Shown here: piece by piece, positions 10,148 through 23,135 of the stretch
Layout of the letters: every line of letters begins with the position of its first letter
Numbering within the stretch: position 1 is the stretch's first letter
Assembly: GCF_018446385.1 (NCBI RefSeq)
Contig: NC_056000.1
Span: 49,074,722-49,138,721, forward strand
DNA: 64,000 nucleotides
Source of the DNA: Zingiber officinale
Lineage: Eukaryota > Streptophyta > Magnoliopsida > Zingiberales > Zingiberaceae
Direction: 5' to 3'
The notes under the pieces: model-generated
What the model saw: only the letters and a program-made list of their open reading frames with translations
Told to the model about the DNA's origin: nothing
Database searches by the model: none
Position numbers and translations under genes: made by a program

Positions 10148-13100
10148 TCAAATCTGGTTTATCGAAAAGAGAAGTGAAGAGAATGCAGGCACATGAAAAT
10201 GTGATGAGGGAACCTCTTCTGCGATAAGCTGTAGGATCTCTAGTATCTCCGAGAAATCAGGTCTATCGGCTGGATCTTGCTTCCAGCATCTCTCTAGCAG
10301 CTCAGCAAGCTTTGGATGAGTATTCGGGATGGTAGGTCTTAAACCCTGTAAGTAGTGATTATAAGAAATACGAAACATAGAGTTTACATTCACATAACAT
10401 GTCGTAAACAGCATATACATGATCAGGGCGATCCCATAAAATTATGTTCGATCCTTTTCCACTTATGCCTCACTTCATTTGTCGTGTAACGATAATTTAA
10501 GCATGACCGGTGTTTTGGTAATGAAAGATTTGACATGGGCATTATTCTAACCAGATAAGATACCTGTTGAACGACGCCAACTGCTGCTTGAATGGGCGTC
10601 AAGTATTGATATGGGAGCTGCACAGCGATGAAATAGAAACAACAAGCTTCTCGGTAAGCTTCACTCATGTGGAGAACAAATCAGTTGCATACTGCTTAAG
10701 CTTAGGTTACCTTAGCTGTTAGCAACTCCCAAATTACAATTCCAAAGCTGAAGATATCGGCCTTTTGATCGTAGGGCTTGTGTTGTATGACCTACATTTT
10801 GAGTCAAATGATGAGAATTTTGTATGTCGATTGGAGATCTGGAGAGTGGAAAATCTAAAATTTAACGAACAGTGGGATAAACTTAGGATACAGAAATGTG
10901 GTTAAGACTAATTAATCGGGTGATACCTCAGGCGCCATCCAGCGATAGGTTCCTGTTTCAGCAGTCATAACTCCAGAGATAGGTTTAACACGCGCAACAC
11001 CAAAATCTGCAACCTTAACAACCTGCCGGATAAGTTATTAGTTGAGTTAGCGAAAATGGAATGCACCGAAGAGAAACTGAACTCTCTCGATAAATGCAGT
11101 CGTTTGGGTTGCCCCAAAAACACATATGTAGTGAACATATGAATAGAACTTAATCCAATGAGCCGACGAGCTTGAAATCATCAGCTAAGTAGATTGGGTG
11201 ATCACTTAACCAAATAGCTTAATGATTTTAATCATCTGTAGTGGACAACTTAGTTGTAGGCAATTAAATAAGTTACTTCACCTAAGCATAATATATGTGT
11301 GTGTGCCATACAGTGATAACTCGAGGTTTCTCATAACCATTCGGTAACGATTAGAGGAAAGGAAGACGGCAACAATGCAAAGTGTCATCGATGGATAACG
11401 TTCAAAGATTGGTACTTGCCTCATTCTCATCCATCAGAAGATTGGCACTCTTTAGATCCCGATGGATGATGTTATTTTGGTGCAAGTAGTTCATTCCATT
11501 ACATACATCAATTGCTACTCGGAGTAAACTTGGAAGGTCGAAGGTTTTTTTCTTTTTGTGAAGAAAGTCATAGACACTTCCCCCTGTCATAAATTCTTAA
11601 AACAGAAGAAAAAACTTGTCAATCCTGAAGATAAATAGCCATATATGATGGAGTTTCATTATATCTTCGTACCTGTAATAATGCATAATTTAGGTTTAGT
11701 ACAAGCACCGATAAACTTTACCACATTCTCATGATGAACCTTCCTGCAAAATTATAAGCATCAGAAAGAAAGAAGGTGATGGAAAATTTTCTCAAAAGAA
11801 AGATTCTTGTAAGCAATTTGAAAGCACACGTATTTGATCAGGCCAAGAGATGCAAGAACATAGCACTCATAGCTCGAAGGTTAATCACTAACCTCATAAT
11901 GAACACTTCCTGAGCGAATTCTCGCTGCATGTTCTCGTCCACACACTCAGTCTTCAGTACTTTAATTGCCACCTCCTGACTACAATATGCTCCTTGATAA
12001 CTAGAAAATAATTAGATTGGTCTTACACATTAATCATATGATAAACAAAGATTTATTTAACCTCATTTTTTTTTTTTTGTTTTGACCAAATACCGAAACT
12101 TACAGGTCACTATGTGATCCAGATGCTACTTTATTTCCAAACTTCAACAGCTGAAAATCAATCTTCCATGCATCACTTCCATCTATTGGTGATTCAACAT
12201 TGACAGATTGAAAGTCTTCTTCTCCAAACTGTAAATAATTATCGATAGAAGACCACAGACAAGATCTTGACCAAGCTTCTTTCTGCATTTGAGTCATACA
12301 CCAAAGCAAAATAAAATTGAAGGACATGATGTATCAGAGATATAGAATTGCATTCATAATAGAAAGAAGAAAAAAAATCTAACTCTCTGCGAAAGAGTTT
12401 AAAATCCAAATCGTGCCAGAGTTTCAATCTCTAACTGAGCATCTAACAAGGAAGGGAAGTGGGGCAATGGAGAACACACGTATGACTGTCTCACAAGCTT
12501 GTGTTCTAAGAAATTAAGAACAACAGATAAGTCTACTACATACTTAAAGAAGATCTATAATTCTTTGGAGTATCAGAGTACCTAAGAATCAATAGGAAAC
12601 TATTATGAATCCCTAAAAAAAGTTGATTATTTCATTCAGAACATGACTTGAACAAGTGATCACATCATCTTGTACAAAGGTTTTATTGAGAAGCATATCA
12701 ATTGATATGTTGTTTAGATGAATTGATTTTGTGTCTCATATGTTGTCAAATAGATATATGAACGCAGTCTAATGAGGGAAGTTGAGATTAATTACACATG
12801 TCAAGTCTTGCTATCAATTATGTCACCTAATTCATTAAAAAAAAAGAATCGGAGAATCAAGTAGATTTCTTTGAAAGTGTGTAAGTTATAGCCAACCTCC
12901 TTTTAGCCTATTACTAATATTTACATTAAGGAAAAAAGCCTATCGCTAACCAAGTAATCATATTTGAATAAAAAAGGGCAGTCCGGGTCCGGGGAAGGAT
13001 CCATTGCATGCAATTTTACCCTACGTTTTTGCAAAAGGTTGTTTCCAAATTCAAACCCGTGACCTTTTGGTCACAAAGTAACAATTTTACCGTTGCGCCA

Positions 13101-16100
13101 AGCTAATCATATTTGAATGATATAAAAAAATAAATAAAGTAGGCAAAGAAGAAGTTTACCCCTATCTTGTGAGCTTCCTTCTCCAATGAAGCTCTAAGCT
13201 GTTCGATTTCCTACATGTATTAAATGCAGCTAATCAATCATTCTTCAACTTTGATAGAAAGTGCTGTCATATAATTAGCCAACCAAATTATGGAAACTTT
13301 AAAAAAAAAATGTGGAGATAACCCAATGAAGACACATTCCAAAAGCAGTTGAACGTAATGCAATAACTGAGTACTCTCATGATCGAACAAAAAATGTTGC
13401 ATGAGATGGAATCCTAGCCAAGATTGTCCGCCTATCAAAAACCTAATAAAATAAAAAAAAAATCCATTACTGACATTTGTAAGAAAGAAAACTGCACCAT
13501 AATATTTTTGTTGGCAATGCATTTTAAAATCTTGTGGGAACAGAAAAAAGGGGGAAAAAAAAGACAAATTCCAAGAGATTCATTGTGATCCAGCAAAATT
13601 TTGCAACTATTGATTATTTCCAAAATCATCCCAACAACTAATATAGTACTTAGTATAATTTCCAAGTAAATCACTAAATATCCAGCAACTCTAATCTGGT
13701 TGCAGAATCATAATGCAAATTTCATAATTAGTATAAATATTCAAGTAGTAAAGTAAAAGAACAATCATTTCATAGTTGTCGACCAATGTTTAAGCAAAAT
13801 AATGATTGAATGTCCTAATCCATTCTAGAGAATTGTGAACAATTTGTGAAGGACTTGATGACAATGCAATTAAAATTCCAAGTGATCGACATCAAAACAT
13901 TGATCAGTAGTAGTAATATAAAGGCATGTATAAACATACTGTTGCCGAGATGCTGAAAAGATACAAGACACGTGCAATACTACAGATTAGTTTATAGAGA
14001 TCATCCAAAAATTTAATTCCAAATAATTAAAGTATCAATTACCTCGTAAGGCCAACCATCAACAACAAATACATTCAACAAGTAACTATCATTTGTTGAA
14101 AATGCATGTACTTCTTGAATGTTAAGTCCAAGCTCAGCGAGCAAAGAAGTCAGCTGTGTACAAAATTAGATGAATTAACAAATGAAATAATGACACAAAA
14201 CGAAATATAAGTGAAACCAAGAACATGAAACAACTTAAGTTCACAAGCAAATGCTCCACCTGAGTTGCATATCATTTCCTGTTTTTCTAGATAAAGCACT
14301 AATTACTAAAATATTTGAACCACTTTTTCCAGAAATTGAAGTTAAACATCCTCTCCTTATCAAGTGGCACTAAAGTGAATACTGAACCAAATTGCTGGAA
14401 AGTGAATGCCAAAGACTGGACTTTACAGAAACAGGCAGATGATTCATTAAACAAGGATGGTAAGAGAAGAATAATAGGATGGAAGCTTACTGTGAATAGT
14501 GGATGCAACACCATTGTGGAATTTTGGTGAATATGTACCCGACAAAAAGGGATGTGGAATATACAGAATAAATCATATTTCCAAAATAGCTTCAGAAAAC
14601 TGAGAGACAGATTTTGATGGATAGATAACCAAATGGCCTCTAGATGGCATGGAGTCATTTTGTTGCAAGAACTATCTACCCTCCGTGAACATATATTATG
14701 GCCTCTGGCCTTCCTAAAGTTTTAAGCTATTAGGAAAAGCCCCAATTTGTAGATATATGATTTTGTAATTCTTATGTCACGAATGAAGAATAACTCTTTT
14801 TTTTGTTATACAGGCATCCAACTCTTCGAACCGACTAATCCTGTGGGTGGCTGGTCGGGCCCCACAGAAGTTTCCCACCGGCCACTAGAGTAAATCGGGA
14901 AGCACTCGTGGAGACCCATCCAAGCGGCTAACATTCTTAGAGTTGTCATCCTACCAGAAGAAAATCCCACTGCACGGATTCAACCCTTAGATGTCTGGTT
15001 AACCGCTTGAAGGGCCTAACCACTGCACCATTGCCTCGGGGGCAAAGAATAACCATTTGAATTTCATAAGTGATAAGCTCCACAACTTAATGAAACAATT
15101 CATGGATAGAATATGACATTGGAAAATTATATCCAAGAATTTACAGAGAAAATCCAAGAAAATACTTCAATAATTACTGAGGATGATTAAATGTCCCAAA
15201 ATTTACAAACATGCAGTAAATAAGTGTAGAAACAAAAATAACTATCCAATTTTACCAAACTTAGGAGCTTTGGTTTCTCATGTGTGGCAAACGTGATCTC
15301 ATGCATTGGTCTGCAACAAAATAAATCATTACTTGATTGGTTATAAAATGATGTACAAAGAAACAACATAAAGAAAAGGAAAAGGATTAAGAAAGAACCT
15401 GGAGGAATGTGTTGAATTGTCTGTACTGGCATCATCTTCAATTTGGTGCCTAGTACCTTCGGTAGCCAAAGCCACAAGATTTTTCGACGAACTAAAGGCA
15501 GGAAGAGGATGAATACTGTAATATGGTTTCAGAATGTCAGCAAGAGTTTATTGTGAGTATAAGAGTTGGAAAACATAAAGGTCATGTGAAACGAAAAAAA
15601 AACATGCATATAGAAGATTTTCATAATTGACATTTCCAGAGGTACAATATAGAGAAAATAGCACCTATGCTTAAAGTTGGTTGAAGGAACATGATCATCT
15701 CCTATTATTGGCGCATTTACATTGGAAGAATCGGCATGGTTTTCATCCATAAACCAAGGAGCCTAAGAAACAACTGGTCAATTTATTAGTTGATCACCAG
15801 TATAGTATAACTGATGCAGAGAAGAAAAAAATAAAAAGGAATGTAAATTGGAGAATAATTGAGATTTTTGTAAAAAGTAAATTGGAGAATATTTCAAGAT
15901 TGGCACATCTTCAATTTAATTTAAATGGAGAATTTTATCATTTGGCAATTGTTGAATTGTTTGCATTTTTCTCTTTTGGTAATTAATGGGGAGATAATTG
16001 TATTCCCAATTATAGTTTAAAATGTTTTTCTGATATGAATTATTTATTTCCTAGTTTTCATTAAGGTAAGAAGTTTAAAGTTCTGTTCTTGTAATTATCA

Positions 16101-18840
16101 TTTTTCAATCAATAAGAATTTCTACTTCTATGTGTGGGTCATTTTGTCATAGTTAGATAATTGTTCCCAAATTAGTGTTGCATGAAAACTAATCACTTAT
16201 ATCATTATGTATGAAAACATTAACTTCAAATGTGCTTGGTGAAGACATGATTAAGGCCAATCTATAATAACTAAAGTGCCATTCTAGAAAACCACTACTA
16301 AAATGATTCGACTAAAATCATATCTATCTTAGGTACCACATAATTATAAGTATAACTTCAATAGTATCAAAGTCGATGTAATTGGTTACCTAATAGAAAT
16401 ATCAAAGTATATGTAATTGGTTACCTAATAGAAAATAGGTAAGCCATAAGACATATTTCTCTAATTGAATGAAGATAGTTTATTTAGTTTCCACACAGGC
16501 TTGGCAAAGTAGCCAATAGCTCTAAGATAAAATTTGTTTAGAACTTAATCTATGCAAAACAAGAAAGGTCAGAAATTTTGCCTCCGCTGAAGTTAAGATT
16601 GTTTATTACTGAACAAAATGTGGCTGTATCATAATCCTGTTTTGTTTAATTGCATTTTATTTTTTTTATCAATCACATTGGGTAAGCATAGTAGCAAAAA
16701 TTAGGTTGAGATATTTAGTTATGATAAATGAACTTTTAAAAAAAAAAACAGAAAAATTCCCTTAACTGCTCTTAGGCTTAAAAACCAAGTAGTTCACAAC
16801 TCAAATAAGGATTGGGTATGTTTTACCACTAATCAATTCATAAAAAAAATATTTACATTTGTATTTGTATATCATCAAATCAATCTGAAAAGGAAATTTA
16901 TCTTTTGAAAAGTGCAACTAAACACAGCAAGAGCATTTAGTAAAGCATGCAAACTTCAAACATACAGGAATTATAGCACAGCATACTACAAAATTAGCAT
17001 GGAAATTTGATCCTGATCCAGATTTGCACATGTTAAAAAATTTCAAAGATATATATCTCAGAAATTTTCAAAAATTTAAGAATGAAATCAAAAGCAGAAG
17101 CATGGCCTGATCATTTCACCCCCAGTAATAGTGATGGAAACGTAACGACATAAAATTTATCAGTTTTGTCGGGACATGAATGCTCTTTGGTTGTAGTATG
17201 CTTGGTTGTATGCCATATGGTTACATCAATGCATGTTATCTATGATGACATCATCTTGGACACTCCCTCTTTACTGCTTTATTGGATTGACCTTGTCTGG
17301 TCACGGAGAGTTTGCATTCCTACCAAACTTCTTAAATGTTATATATTCTTTGCTCGTCGAGTGGGGATACCGATATTCTAGACGTTCCCTACAGGAAAGA
17401 GGGTTGCCTGAGCTTGATTTCTTTGCTTTTGTGTTGAAGCAATTTTTTCTTTGCTATGTAGCCTTTTTGCTGTGAGATTCTAGAAACTGGAATAGTTTTG
17501 TTGTTTTCTAAACTCATTGTACATTATTCGTACATCTTATATTTATATTTATGATGGCCAATGATTCATTGAATCCTTTATCCAAAAAAAAAATTGATAC
17601 CCTCTTGTTATTTCCAAATTTTTATTTCAAGGCCAATGAGAGTTATGAGTTCATTCGAAAAGTTGGAAAATATTGAAGCATATATATTCTAATAGTTTGA
17701 TGTAAACTTTCAATTTGTAACTGAATTGCAATGTGTAGAAAATAATAAGGTGCACAAAAGGAACATCTATATCTGCTACTAGAGATAAAATACTTTATCC
17801 TAACTCTTCAAATACTTCTAAAAGTGGACTCAATGAACCATGTTTGTAGAATTCCCAGTTGCTTGCAGTCCATAAACTACATTCACTTCATATTGTGCAA
17901 TGAGCAATCTCAAAGCAGCAGTAAAAATCTAGAATCAAGAAGAACGAACAATTGTTGCTGAAAGTTCTACCTGCACCACACGGATAGCAAATGCGAGCGT
18001 CTCTGCAGGCCCTTGAGCCAGTTCAAGCAACTTCTTATGAGCCAACACATCCTCTGCCCTCTCCAGGTTTATATCTAAGGCATAACTGCAACAATAGTCA
18101 AAGTCAATACCACTCTGGCCTTCTTTGAACTAAGAAGTGAAAATTGATTTTTTACCAAATTGGCATAACAAAATTGTCAACTTTGGCATTATGTGGATAT
18201 TTCAAAAAAAAGCCCCAGCGCGTGGATAAGCAATTTACAGAATCTCGATGTAACAATTTAAACCACTAAAAGCATAATCCTAGTGAACAAGACTTCAAAT
18301 TCAATTGAGCAAATTGGAACTAATTAATCACACTGCATGAATTATTAGAAGGAAGCATCATCCAAGTAAAAGCAAATGAGAATTACAATACACTTCCAAA
18401 AAAAAAAAAAAACTAATTTGATAGAGCTATAAGTGAGATCTCAAATCAATTCAACGAAGAGAGAGACAACGAAAGTTAAAATTGAGCGACCAACCCAACA
18501 TCAGGAACAGAAGTTTTCCAGGAAAGGCTAAGCTGTTCAAAAACTATAACTGAGAGCTCAAAGCAATGATCAAAAGGTCATAGGTTCTTGAAACCAAAAT
18601 GAAAAAAGATGAGAGGAAGGTGACTGACCGAGCAGGAAGACGATTGAAATGACTCCACAACGCATCCTTGAAAGACGAGGACTGCGCCTCCGCCAACCCA
18701 TCCTCCCTCAGCCGACGGAGGATCTCATTGTACACTTCCAATTTCGAAGGTTGATTCAGCTTCTGCCGCAGAGAATGAACAAGGGGCGAATCAACCGCTG
18801 CCCCGCTACTGGAGCTCCCGCTCGTGTCGTCCGCCATCAT
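10148..18840 (-). CDS. STY46-like: Raf-like ACT-domain protein kinase of the STY8/STY17/STY46 group, 15 exons
   Basis: Exons on the minus strand are 18629-18840, 17971-18085, 15665-15762, 15399-15515, 15256-15310, 14043-14153, 13160-13210, 12104-12282, 11893-12000, 11673-11743, 11420-11595, 10927-11022, 10711-10791, 10564-10617 and 10148-10345. All phases agree and give about 573 residues, the usual family length. After an acidic start (MMADDTSG) come the family motif [12 protein letters not shown] (about 66-75), an ACT domain (about 184-240) and a kinase domain (about 294-562). Visible catalytic parts are VAIK (K326), [10 protein letters not shown] (D419), VADFG (D437) and TYRWMAPE (E463). 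Arabidopsis members are cytosolic dual-specificity kinases that phosphorylate chloroplast transit peptides; that role is by homology. Intron 11 is GC-AG, all others GT-AG. The C-terminal tail may differ if a sixteenth exon exists. The gene looks intact, with SINEs in introns 5 and 7. Confidence 0.92.
12955..13118 (-). mobile_element. Au-type SINE (12970-13103) in kinase intron 7
   Basis: Minus-strand sequence follows the plant Au SINE: GCTTGGCGCAACGGTAAAAT (A box), GTGACCAAAAGGTCACGGGT leading into a B box, then GGATCCTTCCCCGGACC and a CTGCCCTTTTTT end. It is flanked by perfect 15 bp repeats TAATCATATTTGAAT at 12955-12969 and 13104-13118. It is more diverged than the copy at 33676-33839, so it is older. 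Confidence 0.88.
14786..15053 (-). mobile_element. tRNA-derived SINE (14795-15044) in kinase intron 5
   Basis: Minus-strand sequence opens GCCCCCGAGGCAATGGTGCAGTGGTTAGG, which contains an A-box-like element. About 45 bases on it carries GGGTTGAATCC, a good B box. It ends in a run of eight A residues (T-run at 14797-14804 on the plus strand). Flanking repeats AAGAATAAC lie at 14786-14794 and 15045-15053. The family differs from the Au and CCTTTTGCCA-ended SINEs. Confidence 0.75.
17160..17592 (+). mobile_element. Possible LINE 3' end in kinase intron 2 (antisense)
   Basis: A T/G-rich block with several short open frames ends in TTGTACATTATTCGTACATC, a 3'-UTR-like section and about ten A residues at 17583-17592. 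Such tails are typical of 5'-truncated L1 elements. No reverse-transcriptase motif remains and I could not find a target duplication, so this is tentative. Confidence 0.3.
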
Positions 18841-19142
18841 TCGAGAATCCAAGAAACCCGCCCAAATTCCAAACTTTGGGCCGTCAACGCTCTCTTCTTT
18901 ATGCGAAGAGACGTAGGAGGAGATCGGGGGGAGCTTGCCCAAATTTTGGGTAGTCAGCACTCTCTTCCGTTCGCTAAAAGATCAAATTGGGGCCAGCGAC
19001 TCCCAGTATTCAGTTGAAGAGCAGATTGATCAGTTCAACATCCAAACCCACGGATAACCAATTTGAACAACGGTGAAAAAAAAATGCAAACTTTGGGTCG
19101 TCAACGCTCCCTTTATGTGCAGAAAGAAAAAATAGAAGGTTG

Positions 19143-19407
19143 GGATCGCCATCACCCATGATGCAAAAAGGTTGGAACAGTCAACCCAGTGGCCCCCTCA
19201 CCCCGGCCCCACAAGTATGAGAGGGAGTAAATTACGGTGAATACGGGCCCAGTTATGACATGGCGGTCTTAGGTGTTTAGCACGGACAGATATTGATGTT
19301 ATCGCAATTGCTGCCGCAGACCTTTGACCTCCCGACTCATGATGCAAGAATATCATGTCATAACCGGCTGATCCCGCCCGTGGGGGCAGGATCGCCATCA
19401 CCCATGA
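19143..19407 (-). mobile_element. tRNA-derived SINE (19162-19388) upstream of the kinase gene
   Basis: Perfect 19 bp repeats GGATCGCCATCACCCATGA at 19143-19161 and 19389-19407 flank a 227 bp insert. Read on the minus strand it starts TGCCCCCACGGG and carries GGATCAGCCGGTTATGACA (A-box-like), then a decayed B-box area. It ends CAACCTTTTTGCA. It lies about 320 bp upstream of the kinase start codon, in the same orientation as that gene, so it may be in the promoter. Confidence 0.85.
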
Positions 19408-19639
19408 GATGGGGCGAGGCGGAGAGGGAAGCAAGTGGCTTTTGCGAGGAGAAAGGGACATGGAATTGGAGGGAAGTGGAGAGGCAAGAGATAAGATTGC
19501 GCCCGGAATTGATGATAAAAAAATATACCAGTAACTCTCACGGCGACACATCTATTCCTTTTGAGATACTTTTGTTTTACCCCTAAAGCTTTAGTTGTTT
19601 CTAAATATGCCCTCAACTTTTTAATTATCTGTTTATCTT

Positions 19640-19990
19640 TCGAACGAGGATGATAAAGAAGGCGTTGGCAGAGGCGAGCCCGGAGCAGTTCCTGCCGTAT
19701 CCGAGGTGGGTGGTGGTGGAAGAAGGATAACGGAGCGAATGCAGAGGTTGGAGAAGGAGTTGGGCATGGTGCTAAGGGGAGTGACGGCAGGGGATCCAAA
19801 GCAGAAGCTCCACAGCGAAATCGACGCCCACGTCGACCGCAGCCGCCTCCAATCTCCCGACCCTCCTCCACCGCGTCGCTAAGAAGATACCTCGGCCGTT
19901 CCCACGAGGCCGGTTCGGCTGTGCCGGCCGGTGCTGCGCGAACCGGTAGCGGATCTTTCGGCCGTTTCCGCCGCCGTCTCGAAAGTGTAA
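19640..19990 (+). other. GC-rich, coding-like block of unknown identity
   Basis: A sharp rise in GC content coincides with a frame reading KALAEASPEQFLPYPRWVVV. A second frame continues RLEKELGMVLRGVTAGDPK and then LLHRVAKKIPRPFPRG. The frame changes and stops suggest a broken exon or retrocopy. I do not recognise it. Confidence 0.3.
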
Positions 19991-21890
19991 TAACTTAACT
20001 TTTATTTATTAAAATGTAGAAGTTGAGCCGTTTATTTTGTCATCCAGCTGTCCGCGATTAGGTTTCTCCCATTAGTTTTGATGGATAAATCCAAAAAAAA
20101 ATAAAAACGGTAGTTGTCTTTCTTTTATATTTACGGATAAATTCGAAACCAGACTCAGATCGAGGGATATTCAGAGGAGCAGAGATTCTGATCCACTAAA
20201 AGTCCGCACAGGATAGTTCAATGTAGTGATAGATAGATAGATTTAATGATCCAGAGTATTCATATTAATTTTTTTATTAGTATATCTAAAATTATTATAT
20301 TAATTTTTTTATTAGTATATCTAAAACTATAATAATCATTTTTCACTACACACTACATCAATTATTCTTGCACACGTCGCATGTGTAATATAACACATTG
20401 AAATCATATTGCTCATTTATAATGAAATTATATTAAATAAATATTTTAACATTAAAATACTAAAGTAAAGTTATTAGAATCTGAATTATTTGGGTCTTTG
20501 AAAATGGATAAAATTTTGGGTCTTTGAAAATGGATAAAACACTTGACTTTTGAAAATCTAAATTATTTGGGTTTTTGAAAATCCGAATTATTTGGATTTT
20601 CGAATGTCATCCTTATGACTTTCCTATGAAAAAAATTAATTTAATTTAATATTATATTTATCTTAGTAAAAAAAACTAAGAAAAGTATATTTTTTAACAT
20701 TGTCGGTCTAAAATATTTATAGAAATTTCTTTGATCATAGTGTTGTCAATTCTAAGATGTGGGACTAAAGAGAATTATATTTTTTATATAAAATAACCAG
20801 AGAAAATTAATGATGAGAAAATTTCATAATAATATGCCGCATCTGAGTCTCGAACTCTAGATCACCGATTGTTTCGTTTATGGAATTATTAATAAATCTT
20901 GGAATTATTTTTAGTGTAAATAGAAAAAAGAATATTAACGTAAATTTATTTTAGGCTTCACCAAAGTTAGTTAGTAAATGGGGGAGATTTTTAATAAAAT
21001 AATAATAATAAGATATTTATGGAATAGATGGAAGGAGAGAGATGGAGTGGAAGGAGAGAGATAGAGTGGAAGGAAAGAGATTAAAAAGAAATATTATTTT
21101 ATTTTTAGGATAATGATTTCATTCCTTAAATTTAGAGAGTTATTATTCATCAAATCTAAATTTAAGGAATGGATAGGATGATTTTTTAGTTATCCAATTC
21201 AAAATTTAAGGTAAAATTTTTAGATAGAGTAATTGATATGAGTACTCTAAGGATAAAACAGGATATATGGGATGGTCTACCAGACGATCCCATCTATTTA
21301 GAGTAGAGATCTTTTGATTTGTATTTAATAAATTAGGACTCTAGTTCAATATAATAATAAGGCAAAATTAGAGGATCCCGTCTATTCAGAGAAGTAAAGA
21401 CCCTTTAGTTCGTATTTAGTGGGCCAGGACCTGATCATTTAGTGATAAGTGGATTGAATGGTCTCACTTATTTAGTTGGAAGGGATATTTGAAAGATATT
21501 ATAAATCATCGGACATATGACCACGCTCAATTCAAGTTAACTCGACTTAAAATCGAGCTCGGATCAAGCTGGCAGACCAAAGGATGGAGAGACTTGAGTT
21601 AAGCTCTACTGGTGATTCGGTCAAATGGGGAGAAATCGTGTGTTTTGAAGATGTGTGTCACCCCACTCTCCCAAGTTATTATTATATAAAAAAAGTAGTT
21701 GTACACGTAGGCGTAGATATGCGCACGATATATTTTTTTATACAGAGTGTTTTGTATTTTGTCATCTTTTCTTTGTGGCCTTGTGGGGCTTAATTTGAAC
21801 AATAGAGGAATCCGTTTACTTGAAAAGACGGACTGAAAAAATTAAGGAAATTAAAAAAAAATTCTAACTGGTTACCTTTGAAGAAGGAAT
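19991..21890. other. AT-rich intergenic DNA with small tandem duplications
   Basis: No gene is seen. Local duplications include TTAATTTTTTTATTAGTATA twice (20262 and 20301), a GGGTCTTTGAAAATGGATAA unit twice near 20490-20540, and GGAAGGAGAGAGATGGAGT-like units near 21030-21080. These look like replication slippage. Confidence 0.5.
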
Positions 21891-21949
21891 AATTAATTAC
21901 TCATCTATTCTTCCATTCTGTTGTTTACTTATCATCCATTCTTCCATTG

Positions 21950-22650
21950 ACAGATCACTTTTTGGATTTTTTTTCGTACGCTGAATCAGATGGAAAGCAT
22001 TTCTCTTCCTCTTTTTCCTCTGGCACACACGACCACCTCTCCACCGGCACCATGACACGGGCAGCACCGCTACTTCAACTGCGCCCACCGCCTCTCCACC
22101 TACCGCTCCCCTTCCGCTGTTGCTGCTCCTCCTCTTCCTTCTCTCCTCGCCCTCTGCGGCCGCCGGAGAGGAGGAGAATGTAGCCAAACTTAACTTGCAG
22201 GCTTCCAGCGTGCGGCGGCGCGGATGCTCCGGCAAAGTCTTGACTTCACGGAAGCGAGCGAAGAGTCTCCACGCCTCTGATCCACTCCACCATCGTTGAT
22301 GTTAGTTAATCAATTAGCTCCCTTCCTCTTCTCCTTCCCTGCAATTAAGCATTTCTTCATTGTATCGACTACGCCTTATTTTCATGTGAATCAACTAGCT
22401 CCCATTCACGGTTCCACCCTCCCTGTCCCTGCGCAAATGCAGCACGGCCGACCCAGGGCAGCAGCCTCGCGAGCCACGGCACCTTCATGGACCTTGAGCA
22501 GGCGACGCTGCAAGCGCCGGAAGGAGGTCTCTGCGCACTCAGCAGTCGGACCCCGCCTGCAGAACCTTTATTATCGCTAGCGAGAGCTTAGAATCAAAGG
22601 AGAAGATATGAGATGTCGAAAGAGGTGGCAATGGAGGGGAGCACCTGCCG
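21950..22650 (+). other. GC-rich block, possible remnant of a secreted-protein gene
   Basis: One plus-strand frame (about 22107-22290) reads PLPLLLLLLFLLSSPSAAAG followed by GEEENVAKLNLQASSVRRR. The first part looks like a signal peptide with a cleavage-like SPSAAA. No start Met is in that frame, and the sequence after it has no motif I know. A second GC-rich patch lies at 22420-22580. It is probably a decayed gene. Confidence 0.25.
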
Positions 22651-22939
22651 GCATCTCAAGTAACGTGCGCGTGATCTACTTGATTGTTGTCTATTTTCGT
22701 CTTCGTCATTTCTTATTGAGCGTTGATGGGAGAGGGGTTTTGATTAAGGTGGGCACATCATCCCGGAGATTACTGGAGCGGAAGGTGTCTCCTTTTTTTT
22801 TTTCCTTCGTTTTTTCTTTCATTCGAAAGACGTTATTTCCACATAGATTCCTTACTCTCCTAGATCCACACCTCGATCGTCTTAACCTCCCTTTTATCTT
22901 TTCTTCGTTCTTATTTTTTTTTTTTAATGTTTTTTTTTA

Positions 22940-23135
22940 TGTTGAAAAGTAAATTTAATTATAGATAGAATATAATTGAATAAATGGGATGATAATGAAT
23001 ATAGATAGAATGGATGAGATTAAAAATAAAAGTTTTGTGGAAATAATATATGTTTATCCAATAAGTCTATAAATATATATTTTTTTCATGAATAAAGTAA
23101 ATTGAGTTTTTTATTTTATTTTTCTCCTCTTTCAC
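22940..23135 (+). mobile_element. Start of the 5' LTR of the copia element (partner of 31339)
   Basis: TGTTGAAAAGTAAATTTAAT at 22940 matches the start of the 3' LTR at 31339. The match continues through TTTATCCAATAAGTCTATAAATAT to GTTTTTTATTTTATT. After that the two copies diverge: this copy runs into a GC-rich repeat block before the primer-binding site at 24752, so the 5' LTR seems to have been interrupted. Confidence 0.6.

Noticed and set aside
14795..15044. Candidate tRNA gene
   Set aside because: A and B boxes are present, but no cloverleaf can be drawn and there is a target duplication, so it is a SINE.
17166..17475. Open frames in kinase intron 2
   Set aside because: Short, hydrophobic and T-rich; better explained as the noncoding 3' end of a LINE-like insertion.
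18841..18960. Upstream in-frame ATG at 18960 for the kinase
   Set aside because: The 40 extra residues are unlike the family, whose proteins start with a short acidic segment as at 18840.
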